A stretch of DNA of 64,000 nucleotides, from assembly GCF_028621955.1 (NCBI RefSeq), contig NZ_CP117516.1:2812001-2876000 (forward strand). The letters run 5' to 3'. This document shows, in pieces, positions 27,267 through 35,371 of the stretch. The notes under the pieces are model-generated. The model did not search any database and had not been told where the DNA came from. It saw nothing but the letters and a program-made list of their open reading frames with translations. A program made the position numbers and the translations under genes. The first letter of the stretch is position 1; every line of letters begins with the position of its first letter. This DNA is from Erythrobacter sp. BLCC-B19. GTDB taxonomy: Bacteria; Pseudomonadota; Alphaproteobacteria; Sphingomonadales; Sphingomonadaceae.

Positions 27267-28283
27267 ATGACCGACAACAGCAAGATCAACCGGGATGGCG
27301 CAAGGCCCGCCTCGCTGTTCGAGCGGGCGGACGCGGCCTTCGGGCTCGATCCGCGCCGCGAAGGGCTGAAGCTGCCCCCCGTGCCGATTGACGTGCCGCC
27401 GGTGCCACAGGCGCTGCGCCGTCCGGCCCCCCAGCCGCAAGCCGCGCCGCAAGCCGCGCCCCAGCCTGCCGCGCCGTCTTTCGCCAAGGCGCCTGCGCCG
27501 CAGCCCGTCGCCGAACCGGCCAAGCCTGCCGCAGAGGCACCGCGCGCGGTGGCCTTTGCGGGGCCGTTTGCGCGGATCGACCGCGAACATCTGCGCGATG
27601 GCGGGTTGATCGTGCCCGAAGACCCGGTGACCGGGCTTCTCGAAGAGTTCCGCATCGTCAAGCGCGAGCTTCTGGCCGATGCCCGCGCCGGTGCCAGCGC
27701 GCTGGCCCGCCGCATCCTGGTCTGCTCGCCGCATCCGGGCGAGGGCAAGACCTATTGCGCCACCAACCTCGCGATCGCGCTCGCTGCCGAGCGCGGGCTT
27801 GAGGTGCTGCTGGTCGATGCCGATGTGGTCAAGCCGAGCGTCACCCAGCGCTTCGGGATCGAGGCCGAGCAAGGCCTGATGGACGCGCTCGCCGATCCGT
27901 CGATTGCGCCGGAAAACCTCGTGATCCGCACCGATATCGAAGGGCTGTTCGTGCTGCCGGCGGGCACCGCAACCTCGCGCGATGCCGAATATCTGGCGAG
28001 CGCCCGCACCGGCGCGGTGCTCGACCGCCTCACCGTGGGCGCGCCTGACCGGATCGTGATTTTCGACACGCCCCCCGCGCTCGCCGCATCGCCCGCCGCA
28101 GAACTCGCCCAGCATGTCGGGCAGGCCTTGCTGGTGGTGCGTGCCGACGAGACGAGCCGCGCTGCGCTGGAAGACGCACAGCAGCTGCTCTCGGCCTGCG
28201 CGGATATCAAATTGCTGCTGAATGCCGCGCGCTACAGCCCCTCGGGGCGGCGCTTCGGCACTTATGGCACGAAGGGAAGGTAA
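27267..28283 (+). CDS. XrtA-associated tyrosine autokinase
   Basis: Bacterial tyrosine kinase (BY-kinase) of the exosortase A type, 338 aa. An Ala/Pro/Gln-rich linker at about residues 45-90 precedes the kinase. Walker A is PHPGEGKT near residue 155-162, Walker A' VLLVDADVVKPS, Walker B IVIFDTPPALA. The C terminus has only two tyrosines (RYSPSGRRFGTYG), fewer than in many BY-kinases. It is expected to bind the Wzz-like partner and control assembly by phosphorylation cycling. The ATG at 27267 follows GAGGGGGGA; TTG at 27246 is rejected. Confidence 0.92.
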   Translation: MTDNSKINRDGARPASLFERADAAFGLDPRREGLKLPPVPIDVPPVPQALRRPAPQPQAAPQAAPQPAAPSFAKAPAPQPVAEPAKPAAEAPRAVAFAGPFARIDREHLRDGGLIVPEDPVTGLLEEFRIVKRELLADARAGASALARRILVCSPHPGEGKTYCATNLAIALAAERGLEVLLVDADVVKPSVTQRFGIEAEQGLMDALADPSIAPENLVIRTDIEGLFVLPAGTATSRDAEYLASARTGAVLDRLTVGAPDRIVIFDTPPALAASPAAELAQHVGQALLVVRADETSRAALEDAQQLLSACADIKLLLNAARYSPSGRRFGTYGTKGR

Positions 28284-28286
28284 GCG

Positions 28287-29945
28287 ATGCTCCCCCGCAT
28301 TCTCACATCGGCACTGACGCTGGCGGCGCTGGCTGCGGCGGGCCATGCCGCGCCCGCTTTCGCACAGGCGCAAGGCGGCGCCGGAGCCGGGCAGGGCGGC
28401 GACGTCCCCGGCCAGCGCGCCAACCGCGTGGTGCAGCCCTATATCGAAGTCGGGCAGGTGGTCTCCGCCGAGATCAGCCCGGGCAACGACGTCGTCACCT
28501 TCACGCAGGTGGCCGCAGGCGTCGACATCAACGTGCAGGGCCGCAATTCGGGCGCTGCCGTCTCGGTGCGCTATGAACGCAATATCGGCTATGGCGACGA
28601 CAGCGTCGACAGCAACACCATCAGCGGGGTCGCGCGCGGCACGCTGGGCGTGGTGCCGGGCAAGCTCAGCCTTGAGGCTGGCGCGCTCGCCTCGCGCAGC
28701 CGGATTGACGCAGGCGGCGGCACCACCGCCAACCCGCTGGTGCGCGAGGATGCCGAAAGCCGGATCTATTCCGCCTATGCCGGACCGAGCCTCAACACCC
28801 GCGTCGGCGATGTCGCCGTGCAGGGTGTGGCCCGCGTCGGCTACAACCGCTTCGAGGCCGATGATGCGCTGGTGACCCAGCAGGGGCAGGCGGTCGACGT
28901 GTTCGATGACAGCGTGACCTATATGGGTCAGCTGCGCGCCGCCACCCGCCCGGGCGAGCCGCTGCCGGTGGGCCTTGCGGTCACCGCAGGCGGCTTTCAG
29001 GAAGACATCGGCAATCTCGATCAGCGCGTGCGTGACCTTTACGTGCGCGGCGATGTGACCGTGCCGGTCAGCCAGAGCCTCGCGCTGGTGGCGGGCGCGG
29101 GTTACGAGGATGTCGAGATTTCCAGCCGCGATGCGGTGCGCGATGCCAATGGCGTGCCGGTGATCGGGGCCGATGGCCGCTTTGTCACCGATCCCAATGC
29201 GCCGCGCCGGATCGCCTTCGATGTCGACGGGCTGCTGTGGGATGTGGGCGTGCTGTGGCGCCCATCGTCGCGCACCAATCTTCAGGCGGCGGTCGGGCGG
29301 CGGTACGATTCGACCACCTATTACGGCACCTTCACCTATGTCCCCAACCAGCGCAGCGCCTTTGCGGTGTCGGCCTATGACGGGGTCAGCGGCTTTGGCG
29401 GGGTGCTCAACAATGCGCTCGCCGGGCTCGACAGTGATTTCCAGGCGATCCGCAATCCGGTGACCGGCGACTTTGCCGGGATCGTCACCGGCACCGAGGG
29501 GCAGGCGCTGATCGGCGGGCTCGGCTCGACCCGGTCGGCGGCGTTCCGCGGGCGCGGGGTGCGCGCTTCGTACCAGCGCACCATGGGCCGCACCGTCGCG
29601 GCGCTGGGCGCGGGCTATGACCGGCGCACCTTCATTGCGGCAGCGGGCACCGTGCTCGCCCCGGTCAACGGCCTCACCGACGAAAGCTATTACGTGGTCG
29701 GCGGCCTCACCCGCCAGATCGGGCAGGACGCGAGCCTGACCACCAACGCCTACGTCAACTGGTTCGACGCCGCCGGCAACACCAACGACGTCACCGCCGT
29801 GGGTGCCTCTGCTGCTTACAACCAGGCCATCACCCAGCGCCTCGTCGGCCGGGCGGCGATCGCGGTCGACTGGTTCGACAGCGAATTCACCGCCGAAGAC
29901 TTCGCCTTCGCCACCGCGCTGGTCGGCCTGCGCTACAACTTCTGA
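28287..29945 (+). CDS. TIGR03016-type outer-membrane protein of the XrtA system
   Basis: 552-aa predicted outer-membrane beta-barrel. Signal peptide ends in AAPAFAQ; a Gly/Gln-rich stretch follows (QGGAGAGQGGDVPGQ), then many alternating amphipathic strands, and the protein ends ALVGLRYNF with the C-terminal aromatic residue expected for BAM-dependent insertion. Matches the PEP-CTERM-system-associated outer-membrane family by length and position between kinase and ATPase. Likely the export pore or an accessory barrel for the exopolysaccharide. Confidence 0.88.
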   Translation: MLPRILTSALTLAALAAAGHAAPAFAQAQGGAGAGQGGDVPGQRANRVVQPYIEVGQVVSAEISPGNDVVTFTQVAAGVDINVQGRNSGAAVSVRYERNIGYGDDSVDSNTISGVARGTLGVVPGKLSLEAGALASRSRIDAGGGTTANPLVREDAESRIYSAYAGPSLNTRVGDVAVQGVARVGYNRFEADDALVTQQGQAVDVFDDSVTYMGQLRAATRPGEPLPVGLAVTAGGFQEDIGNLDQRVRDLYVRGDVTVPVSQSLALVAGAGYEDVEISSRDAVRDANGVPVIGADGRFVTDPNAPRRIAFDVDGLLWDVGVLWRPSSRTNLQAAVGRRYDSTTYYGTFTYVPNQRSAFAVSAYDGVSGFGGVLNNALAGLDSDFQAIRNPVTGDFAGIVTGTEGQALIGGLGSTRSAAFRGRGVRASYQRTMGRTVAALGAGYDRRTFIAAAGTVLAPVNGLTDESYYVVGGLTRQIGQDASLTTNAYVNWFDAAGNTNDVTAVGASAAYNQAITQRLVGRAAIAVDWFDSEFTAEDFAFATALVGLRYNF

Positions 29946-29961
29946 TCGGGACACGCGGCTC

Positions 29962-31134
29962 ATGTACGAACAATTCTACGGCTTCACCGGGCGCCCCTTC
30001 CAGCTGACCCCTGATCCGCAGTTCTATTTCGAGAGCACCAGCCACAAGAAGGCGATGAGCTATCTGGGCTATGGCCTGGTGCAGGGTGAGGGCTTCATCG
30101 TCATCACCGGCGAGGTCGGTGCAGGCAAGTCGACCCTGGTCGCGCATCTGATGGAGCGGATCGACCCCAATGCCCTGAGCGTCGCGCAGGTCGTCACTTC
30201 GGCGCTCGACGGGGCCGAGATCGTCCACGTCGTTGCACAGGCCTTCGGGCTTCATGTCGAAGGGCATGACAAGGCCGGAGCGCTGGGCGCCATCGAACGC
30301 TTCCTGCAGGACGAGGCCCGCGCCGGTCGCCGCTGCCTGCTGGTGGTGGACGAATGCCAGAACCTCGATCTGACCGCGCTGGAAGAGCTGCGGATGCTCT
30401 CCAACTTCCAGCTGGGCGCGCATCCGCTGCTGCAATCGCTGCTGCTGGGCCAGCCCGAATTCCGCCGCACCGTGGCACATCATCCCGATCTCGAGCAGCT
30501 GCGCCAGCGCATCATCGCCTCGCACCATCTTGAAGCGCTCGATGAGAGCGAGGTCGAGGCCTATGTCCGCCACCGCCTTCAGCACGTGGGTTGGAATGGA
30601 CGGCCGGCCTTTGCCGCAGGGCTGCTGGAAGGGCTCTACCGCCATACCGACGGCATCCCGCGCCGGGTCAACCAGGTGATGAACCGCCTGCTGCTGCTCG
30701 GCGTGATCGAGGAGCGCGAGGAACTGACGCTTGCCATGCTGGGCGATGTGATTGCCGAGATGGCCGCCGATCAGAACCGCGGCGCGCGCGGTGGCAGCGA
30801 TCTGCGCGCGGCACCCGAAGCCGCGCCTGCGGCCGTGCCGCCGCCGCAGGGCAGCCTGCCCGCGACCGAAGTCGCCGCGCTGCTCGCCGAGCGCGATGCG
30901 CGCACGGCCGAGCTTGAAGCGGCGATCGGCGAATTGCAGGCCGCAGGTCTCGCCCGTCGGACCGGCGAGGGCGAGGCCCTCAATCCCGAGGAGGCGCAGG
31001 TGGCCGAGGCTCGCCTTGCCTCGGCGCTCGAACGGATCGAGGCGCGGCTTGAGGAACAGGAGCAATCCTTCCGCCACGTGCTCACCATGCTGATCGAGTG
31101 GCTTGAGGAAGACCCGTCGCGCAGGGCCGCCTGA
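29962..31134 (+). CDS. XrtA-system-associated secretion ATPase
   Basis: 390-aa AAA+ ATPase related to GspA/ExeA (TIGR03015 type). It starts MYEQFYGFTGRPFQLTPDP. Walker A GEVGAGKST is at residues 50-58 and Walker B LLVVDECQN around 126-133. The lid/sensor region is HTDGIPRRVNQVMNRLLLLG. A C-terminal Ala/Glu-rich tail (QVAEARLASALERIEARLEEQ) is a likely coiled coil. It probably energises assembly of the envelope machinery. Start ATG at 29962; the deacetylase starts 2 bases after its stop. Confidence 0.93.
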   Translation: MYEQFYGFTGRPFQLTPDPQFYFESTSHKKAMSYLGYGLVQGEGFIVITGEVGAGKSTLVAHLMERIDPNALSVAQVVTSALDGAEIVHVVAQAFGLHVEGHDKAGALGAIERFLQDEARAGRRCLLVVDECQNLDLTALEELRMLSNFQLGAHPLLQSLLLGQPEFRRTVAHHPDLEQLRQRIIASHHLEALDESEVEAYVRHRLQHVGWNGRPAFAAGLLEGLYRHTDGIPRRVNQVMNRLLLLGVIEEREELTLAMLGDVIAEMAADQNRGARGGSDLRAAPEAAPAAVPPPQGSLPATEVAALLAERDARTAELEAAIGELQAAGLARRTGEGEALNPEEAQVAEARLASALERIEARLEEQEQSFRHVLTMLIEWLEEDPSRRAA

Positions 31135-31136
31135 GC

Positions 31137-32072
31137 ATGAACGCGCCCTTTCCCGAGTTTCCCGGCTCTGACCTCCACAATGGCATCGTCAACGGCCTGT
31201 CGGTCGATGTCGAGGACTGGTTTCAGGTCGGCGCCTTCGAGAACGTCATTGCCCGCGGAGAGTGGGACAGCATCAAGACCCGCGTGGAAGACAATGTCTA
31301 CCGCGTGATCGATCTGTTCGCCGAAGCCGATGTCAGCGCGACCTTCTTCACGCTGGGCTGGGTGGCGCAGCGCCATCCCAACATGATCCGCCGGATCGTC
31401 GATGCCGGGCACGAGATTGCCAGCCACGGCTATGACCATGCGCGGGTGTTCACCTTCACGCGCAAGGAGTTCGGCGAGGATATTCGCAGGGCGCGCGAGG
31501 TGATCGAGGATTGCTGCGGGGTCGCGGTCAAGGGCTACCGGGCACCGAGCTTCTCGATCGATCACCGCACGCCCTGGGCCTTCGCCGAACTGGCCGAGCA
31601 GGGCTACGTCTATTCGAGCAGCGTCGCGCCGGTGGTGCACGATCACTATGGCTGGCCCGAAGCGCCGCGCTTTGCCTTCCGGCCTCTGCCGTGGTCGTCG
31701 ATGATCGAAATTCCGGTGACGACCGCGATCCTCGGCGGGCGGCGTGTGGCGGCGGGCGGGGGCGGGTTCTTCCGCGTGCTGCCCTATGCCTTTTCGCGCT
31801 GGGCGATCCGTCAGGTCAACCGCAGCGATGGCCGTCCGGCGGTGTTCTATTTCCACCCGTGGGAGGTCGATCCGCAGCAGCCGCGCGTCGGCCATGCGCC
31901 GCTGCGTTCGCGCTTCCGGCACTATACGGGCCTTGCCAAGATGGCGGGCAAGCTGCGCGAGCTGGTGCATGATTTTCGCTGGGGCCGGATGGATCTGGTC
32001 GCCCACCGTGAAGCTGCGCGGGCAGAGCCGCTGGTGCTGCCCGAACCGGCCGAGGCCGAGGCGGCGGAATGA
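31137..32072 (+). CDS. XrtA-system polysaccharide deacetylase
   Basis: Carbohydrate esterase family 4 type deacetylase (TIGR03006 type), 311 aa, expected to remove acetyl groups from amino sugars in the exopolysaccharide. The NodB motifs are SVDVEDWF with the catalytic base Asp, HEIASHGYDHARV with metal-binding His residues, KGYRAPSFSID, and a C-terminal YFHPWEVDP. No signal peptide is visible. Its stop overlaps the FemAB start (ATGA). Confidence 0.93.
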   Translation: MNAPFPEFPGSDLHNGIVNGLSVDVEDWFQVGAFENVIARGEWDSIKTRVEDNVYRVIDLFAEADVSATFFTLGWVAQRHPNMIRRIVDAGHEIASHGYDHARVFTFTRKEFGEDIRRAREVIEDCCGVAVKGYRAPSFSIDHRTPWAFAELAEQGYVYSSSVAPVVHDHYGWPEAPRFAFRPLPWSSMIEIPVTTAILGGRRVAAGGGGFFRVLPYAFSRWAIRQVNRSDGRPAVFYFHPWEVDPQQPRVGHAPLRSRFRHYTGLAKMAGKLRELVHDFRWGRMDLVAHREAARAEPLVLPEPAEAEAAE

Positions 32073-33130
32073 ATGCGCCGGTGAAATCCGGCGAAGTGGT
32101 GCGCGTCGCCGACTGGCGTGATCCGGGCGAAGCGCGCCGGATCGCGGGCTTTGTCGCCGAAGCGGGCGCGAGCCTGTTCCACAGTCCCGCCTGGCTCAAG
32201 GCGGTCGAAGCCGGCACCGGCCAGCGCGCTGGCGGGCTGGTGGCCGAACGCATGGGCGTGCTGACAGGCTGGCTGCCGCTCACCGAAGTGCGCTCGGCCC
32301 TGTTCGGCAAGGCGCTGGTTTCCAGCGGATTTGGCGTGGCAGGCGGGATCATCGCCGCGAGCGACAGCGCCATGCAGGCGCTCGCCGAGGGCGCGCAGGA
32401 TTACGCGCGCCGCGCCGGATTTGGCGGCATCGAACTGCGCGGCGGGCCTGTTCCCGCAGGCTGGGAGGCGTGGTCGGACAAGCATTGCGGCTTCGAACGT
32501 GCGCTTGCCAGCGACGATGAAGCAGAGCTGCTCGCGATTCCGCGCAAGGCCCGTGCCGAAGTGCGCAAGGGGCTGGGTTTTGGCCACCGTGTCACGGTGG
32601 GGCGAGCCAAGGAAGACCTCGCCGCGCATTATGCCTGTTACAGCGCCAGCGTGCGCAATCTCGGCACGCCGGTGTTCCCGCGTTCGCTGTTTGCCGCGAT
32701 GCTGGAGGCCTTTCCCGACAAGAGCGACATTCTTACCGTCTGGCAGGACGATACCCCGCTGGCGAGCGTGCTGAGCTTCTATCACGATGGCGCGGTGATG
32801 CCCTTCTGGGGCGGGGGCGTGTTTGCAGCGCGGGGCGCGCGGGCGAACGAGGTAATGTATTATGCACTGATGCTGCACGCCCGGCAGCAGGGCATGAGCC
32901 GTTTCGACTTCGGTCGCTCCAAGACCGGGAGCGGGCCTTTCGCCTTCAAGAAGAACTGGGGCTTCGAGCCGCAGCCGCTGACCTATTGTGCCTGGACCGC
33001 CCCGGGCGCGCCGCCGCGCAACATCGATCCCACCGACGCGAGCTACAGCCGCAAGATCGAATTGTGGAAACGGCTGCCGCTTCCGGTCGCCAATCTTGTG
33101 GGGCCGTGGATCGCGCGCGGGCTGGCGTGA
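32069..33130 (+). CDS. FemAB-like protein of the XrtA system
   Basis: 353-aa FemAB/GNAT-fold protein (TIGR03019 type). FemAB enzymes transfer aminoacyl groups from tRNA to peptidoglycan amines; this branch is tied to exosortase loci, with an unknown acceptor. Seen: SPAWLKAVEAGTGQRAGGLV at the N terminus, EAELLAIPRKARAEVRKGL, YASVRNLGTPVFPRSLF-like region, FDFGRSKTGSGPFAFKKNWG and the C-terminal IELWKRLPLPVANLVGPW. It may decorate the polysaccharide or its carrier with an amino acid. Overlaps both neighbours by a few bases. Confidence 0.9.
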   Translation: MNAPVKSGEVVRVADWRDPGEARRIAGFVAEAGASLFHSPAWLKAVEAGTGQRAGGLVAERMGVLTGWLPLTEVRSALFGKALVSSGFGVAGGIIAASDSAMQALAEGAQDYARRAGFGGIELRGGPVPAGWEAWSDKHCGFERALASDDEAELLAIPRKARAEVRKGLGFGHRVTVGRAKEDLAAHYACYSASVRNLGTPVFPRSLFAAMLEAFPDKSDILTVWQDDTPLASVLSFYHDGAVMPFWGGGVFAARGARANEVMYYALMLHARQQGMSRFDFGRSKTGSGPFAFKKNWGFEPQPLTYCAWTAPGAPPRNIDPTDASYSRKIELWKRLPLPVANLVGPWIARGLA

Positions 33131-34362
33131 TGGCAGGGATCCTGTTCCTCGCCCACCGCGTGCCGTTTCCGCCCGACCGGGGCGACCGCATCCGCTCACA
33201 CCACCTGCTCGCTGCGCTCGCCCGGCTTGGCCCTGTCCATGTGGGCTGCTTTGCCAATGAGGATGGCGGCGGGGACGACGCGCTCGATGCGCTTGCGGCC
33301 TCCTCTTGCATCGTGCCGCGCGCCAAGCCCCTGCCGCTGGCGGGGGTCGAGGCGATGGTGACAGGCAAGCCGGTCAGCCTCACCGCGTTCCACAGCCGCA
33401 GGCTTGCCGCCTGGGTGCGCGAGACAATCGCCCGCGAGGGGATCGAGGCCATCGTCGTCTTTTCCGGGCAGATGGGGCAGTATGTGCCGGCGGACTTCAC
33501 CGGCCGCGTCGTCATCGACCTGTGCGATGTGGATAGTGCGAAGTTCGAATCTTACGCCGCCGCGGGCGAGCGCGTGTGGCTCAACGCCCGCGAGGCGCGG
33601 CTGCTGGCGGCGGAAGAGGAACGGCTTGGCCGGCGGGCCGATGCGACGATCCTGATCTCCAAGGCCGAGGCTGCACTCTATCGCAGCCGCCTGACCTCAC
33701 CGGACGCAGCCCATGTGCAGGTGATCGGCAATGGCATTGATGCCGGGTTTTTCGACCCCGCCGCATCCGCGCCGCATCCCGCGCTCACAAGCGGGGCGGG
33801 GCCGCACTTCACCTTCACCGGCCAGATGGATTACCGCCCCAACGAGCAGGCGGCGCTGTGGGTGATCGAGGCGCTTATGCCGCTCCTGCGAGCCAAGCAC
33901 CCGAATGCGACCTTCCATGTCGTGGGGCGCAACCCGACCCGTGCGCTGATGGCGCATCATGGCACGCCGGGTGTCCATGTCTGGGGTGCGGTGCCCGACG
34001 TGCGTCCCTTCATCGCCGCAGCCGACGCCGTGCTCGCCCCGCTGCTGATTGCGCGCGGGGTGCAGAACAAGGTGCTGGAGGCCATGGCGATGGCGAAGCC
34101 CGTGGTGCTCACCCCTGATGCGGCCACCGGGATTGCAGCCGAGGACGGCGCGCATTGGCTGCTGAGCCCGCCTGCACCTGAGGCCATGGCCGCGCGGATC
34201 GCGGGCCTGCTTGAAGACGCCGAAGCGCCCGTCCGGATCGGCGCGGCGGCGCGGCGCTTTGTGCTCGAGCATCATGGCTGGGAGGCGATGATGGCCCCGC
34301 TTGCCGGATTGATCGGCCAGCCCTCGCAATCGCGCAGCGAGAAAGCGCGCCATGCCGCCTGA
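33130..34362 (+). CDS. XrtA-system glycosyltransferase
   Basis: GT-B glycosyltransferase of the exosortase-A type (TIGR03087-like), 410 aa. It starts AGILFLAHRVPFPPDRGDR, a family signature. The C-terminal nucleotide-sugar domain has FTGQMDYRPNEQAALWVIE, FHVVGRNPTRAL, HVWGAVPDVRPFIAAADAVLAP and VQNKVLEAMAMAKPVV. It probably adds one sugar of the repeat unit on the cytoplasmic face. The start ATG at 33130 overlaps the FemAB stop as TGATG. It is the only glycosyltransferase in the locus, so others must be encoded elsewhere. Confidence 0.92.
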   Translation: MAGILFLAHRVPFPPDRGDRIRSHHLLAALARLGPVHVGCFANEDGGGDDALDALAASSCIVPRAKPLPLAGVEAMVTGKPVSLTAFHSRRLAAWVRETIAREGIEAIVVFSGQMGQYVPADFTGRVVIDLCDVDSAKFESYAAAGERVWLNAREARLLAAEEERLGRRADATILISKAEAALYRSRLTSPDAAHVQVIGNGIDAGFFDPAASAPHPALTSGAGPHFTFTGQMDYRPNEQAALWVIEALMPLLRAKHPNATFHVVGRNPTRALMAHHGTPGVHVWGAVPDVRPFIAAADAVLAPLLIARGVQNKVLEAMAMAKPVVLTPDAATGIAAEDGAHWLLSPPAPEAMAARIAGLLEDAEAPVRIGAAARRFVLEHHGWEAMMAPLAGLIGQPSQSRSEKARHAA

Positions 34363-35359
34363 AGCTGCCGCTCTCAATGGCGGACCGATGCCCGGCACAA
34401 GGCTTCCCGCAGCCTGGAAGGCACCGCTTGGCGCCCTGGCGCTGGCGGCCGCCGCCTTGCTGGCGATTACCGCGCCAGCGTGGGGCGCGATGTGGCACCA
34501 GTGGTGGAACATCGACACTTACAGCCATCTCTTGCTTGTCCCTTTCATCATCGCCTGGCTGGTGGCGCTGAAGGAAGAGGAACTGGCCGCAATGGTGCCG
34601 CAACCGTTCTGGCCGGGGCTTGGCCTGGTGGCGGCAGGGCTCGCGCTATGGACCGCGGGAACGCGCCTCGGCATCAACCTTGTTGCCGAGGCGGGGGCCG
34701 TCGCGGCGCTACAGGCCGCGGTGGTTGCACTTCTCGGTGTGCGGGTGAGTGTGCTGCTCGCTCTGCCACTCGCCTGCATGGCCTCCCTCGTGCCCTTTGG
34801 CGACGAGATCATCCCGCCCTTGCAGATGATAACCGCCGACATCGCCATCGCGCTGACCCATGCAAGCGGCGTGGCGGCTCGGATCGACGGGATCTACATT
34901 CACACCCCCGCCGGGCTGTTCATCGTGGCCGAGGCGTGTTCCGGGGTGAAGTTCCTGATCGCGATGGTCACGCTTGGCGTGCTGGTCGCCTTCACCCGGT
35001 TCCAGCACAGGCGCGCGCGGATCGCCTTCCTTGCCGCCTGCGTGATCGTCCCGATCCTTGCCAACGGCGTGCGGGCATGGGCGACGATCTACGTCGCGCA
35101 ATTCGTCGGAGCCGAGCGGGCGAGCGGTTTCGATCACATCGTCTATGGCTGGATCTTCTTTGCTATCGTGGTCATGGCAATGCTTGGCGCGGCTTGGCGC
35201 TTTTTCGACCGGCAGCCGGACGATTATGGCTGGCCGCCCGAGACCATCGCTCGCTGGAACTGGCTCACGCGCACCGAGGCGCTGACAACCGCGCCGAGCC
35301 GGGCCGTGATCGCGATCGTCACCATGGCCGCGATTGCCGCCGTGGCCACGCTGCTCTAG
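34352..35359 (+). CDS. xrtA: Exosortase A without EpsI domain
   Basis: Integral-membrane transpeptidase-like enzyme that processes PEP-CTERM proteins. About eight hydrophobic helices. The catalytic triad positions are Cys196 (VAEACSGVKF), Arg241 (PILANGVRAW) and His262 (FDHIVYGWIFF). Length is 335 aa. Many XrtA proteins continue past the last exosortase helix into an EpsI (DUF3485) domain of about 200 residues; here the protein ends after one further hydrophobic stretch (AVIAIVTMAAIAAVATLL), 12 bases before the next gene. The start is 34352 (11-base overlap with the glycosyltransferase) or 34388. Confidence 0.9.
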   Translation: MPPEAAALNGGPMPGTRLPAAWKAPLGALALAAAALLAITAPAWGAMWHQWWNIDTYSHLLLVPFIIAWLVALKEEELAAMVPQPFWPGLGLVAAGLALWTAGTRLGINLVAEAGAVAALQAAVVALLGVRVSVLLALPLACMASLVPFGDEIIPPLQMITADIAIALTHASGVAARIDGIYIHTPAGLFIVAEACSGVKFLIAMVTLGVLVAFTRFQHRRARIAFLAACVIVPILANGVRAWATIYVAQFVGAERASGFDHIVYGWIFFAIVVMAMLGAAWRFFDRQPDDYGWPPETIARWNWLTRTEALTTAPSRAVIAIVTMAAIAAVATLL

Positions 35360-35371
35360 GCCGCTTGGACG

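Noticed and set aside
25031..27748. 905-codon minus-strand frame opposite the export and chain-length genes
   Set aside because: Shadow of two well-conserved XrtA-system genes.
26814..29963. 1049-codon minus-strand frame opposite the kinase and outer-membrane protein
   Set aside because: Shadow frame; composition mirrors the plus-strand genes, no signal or domain.
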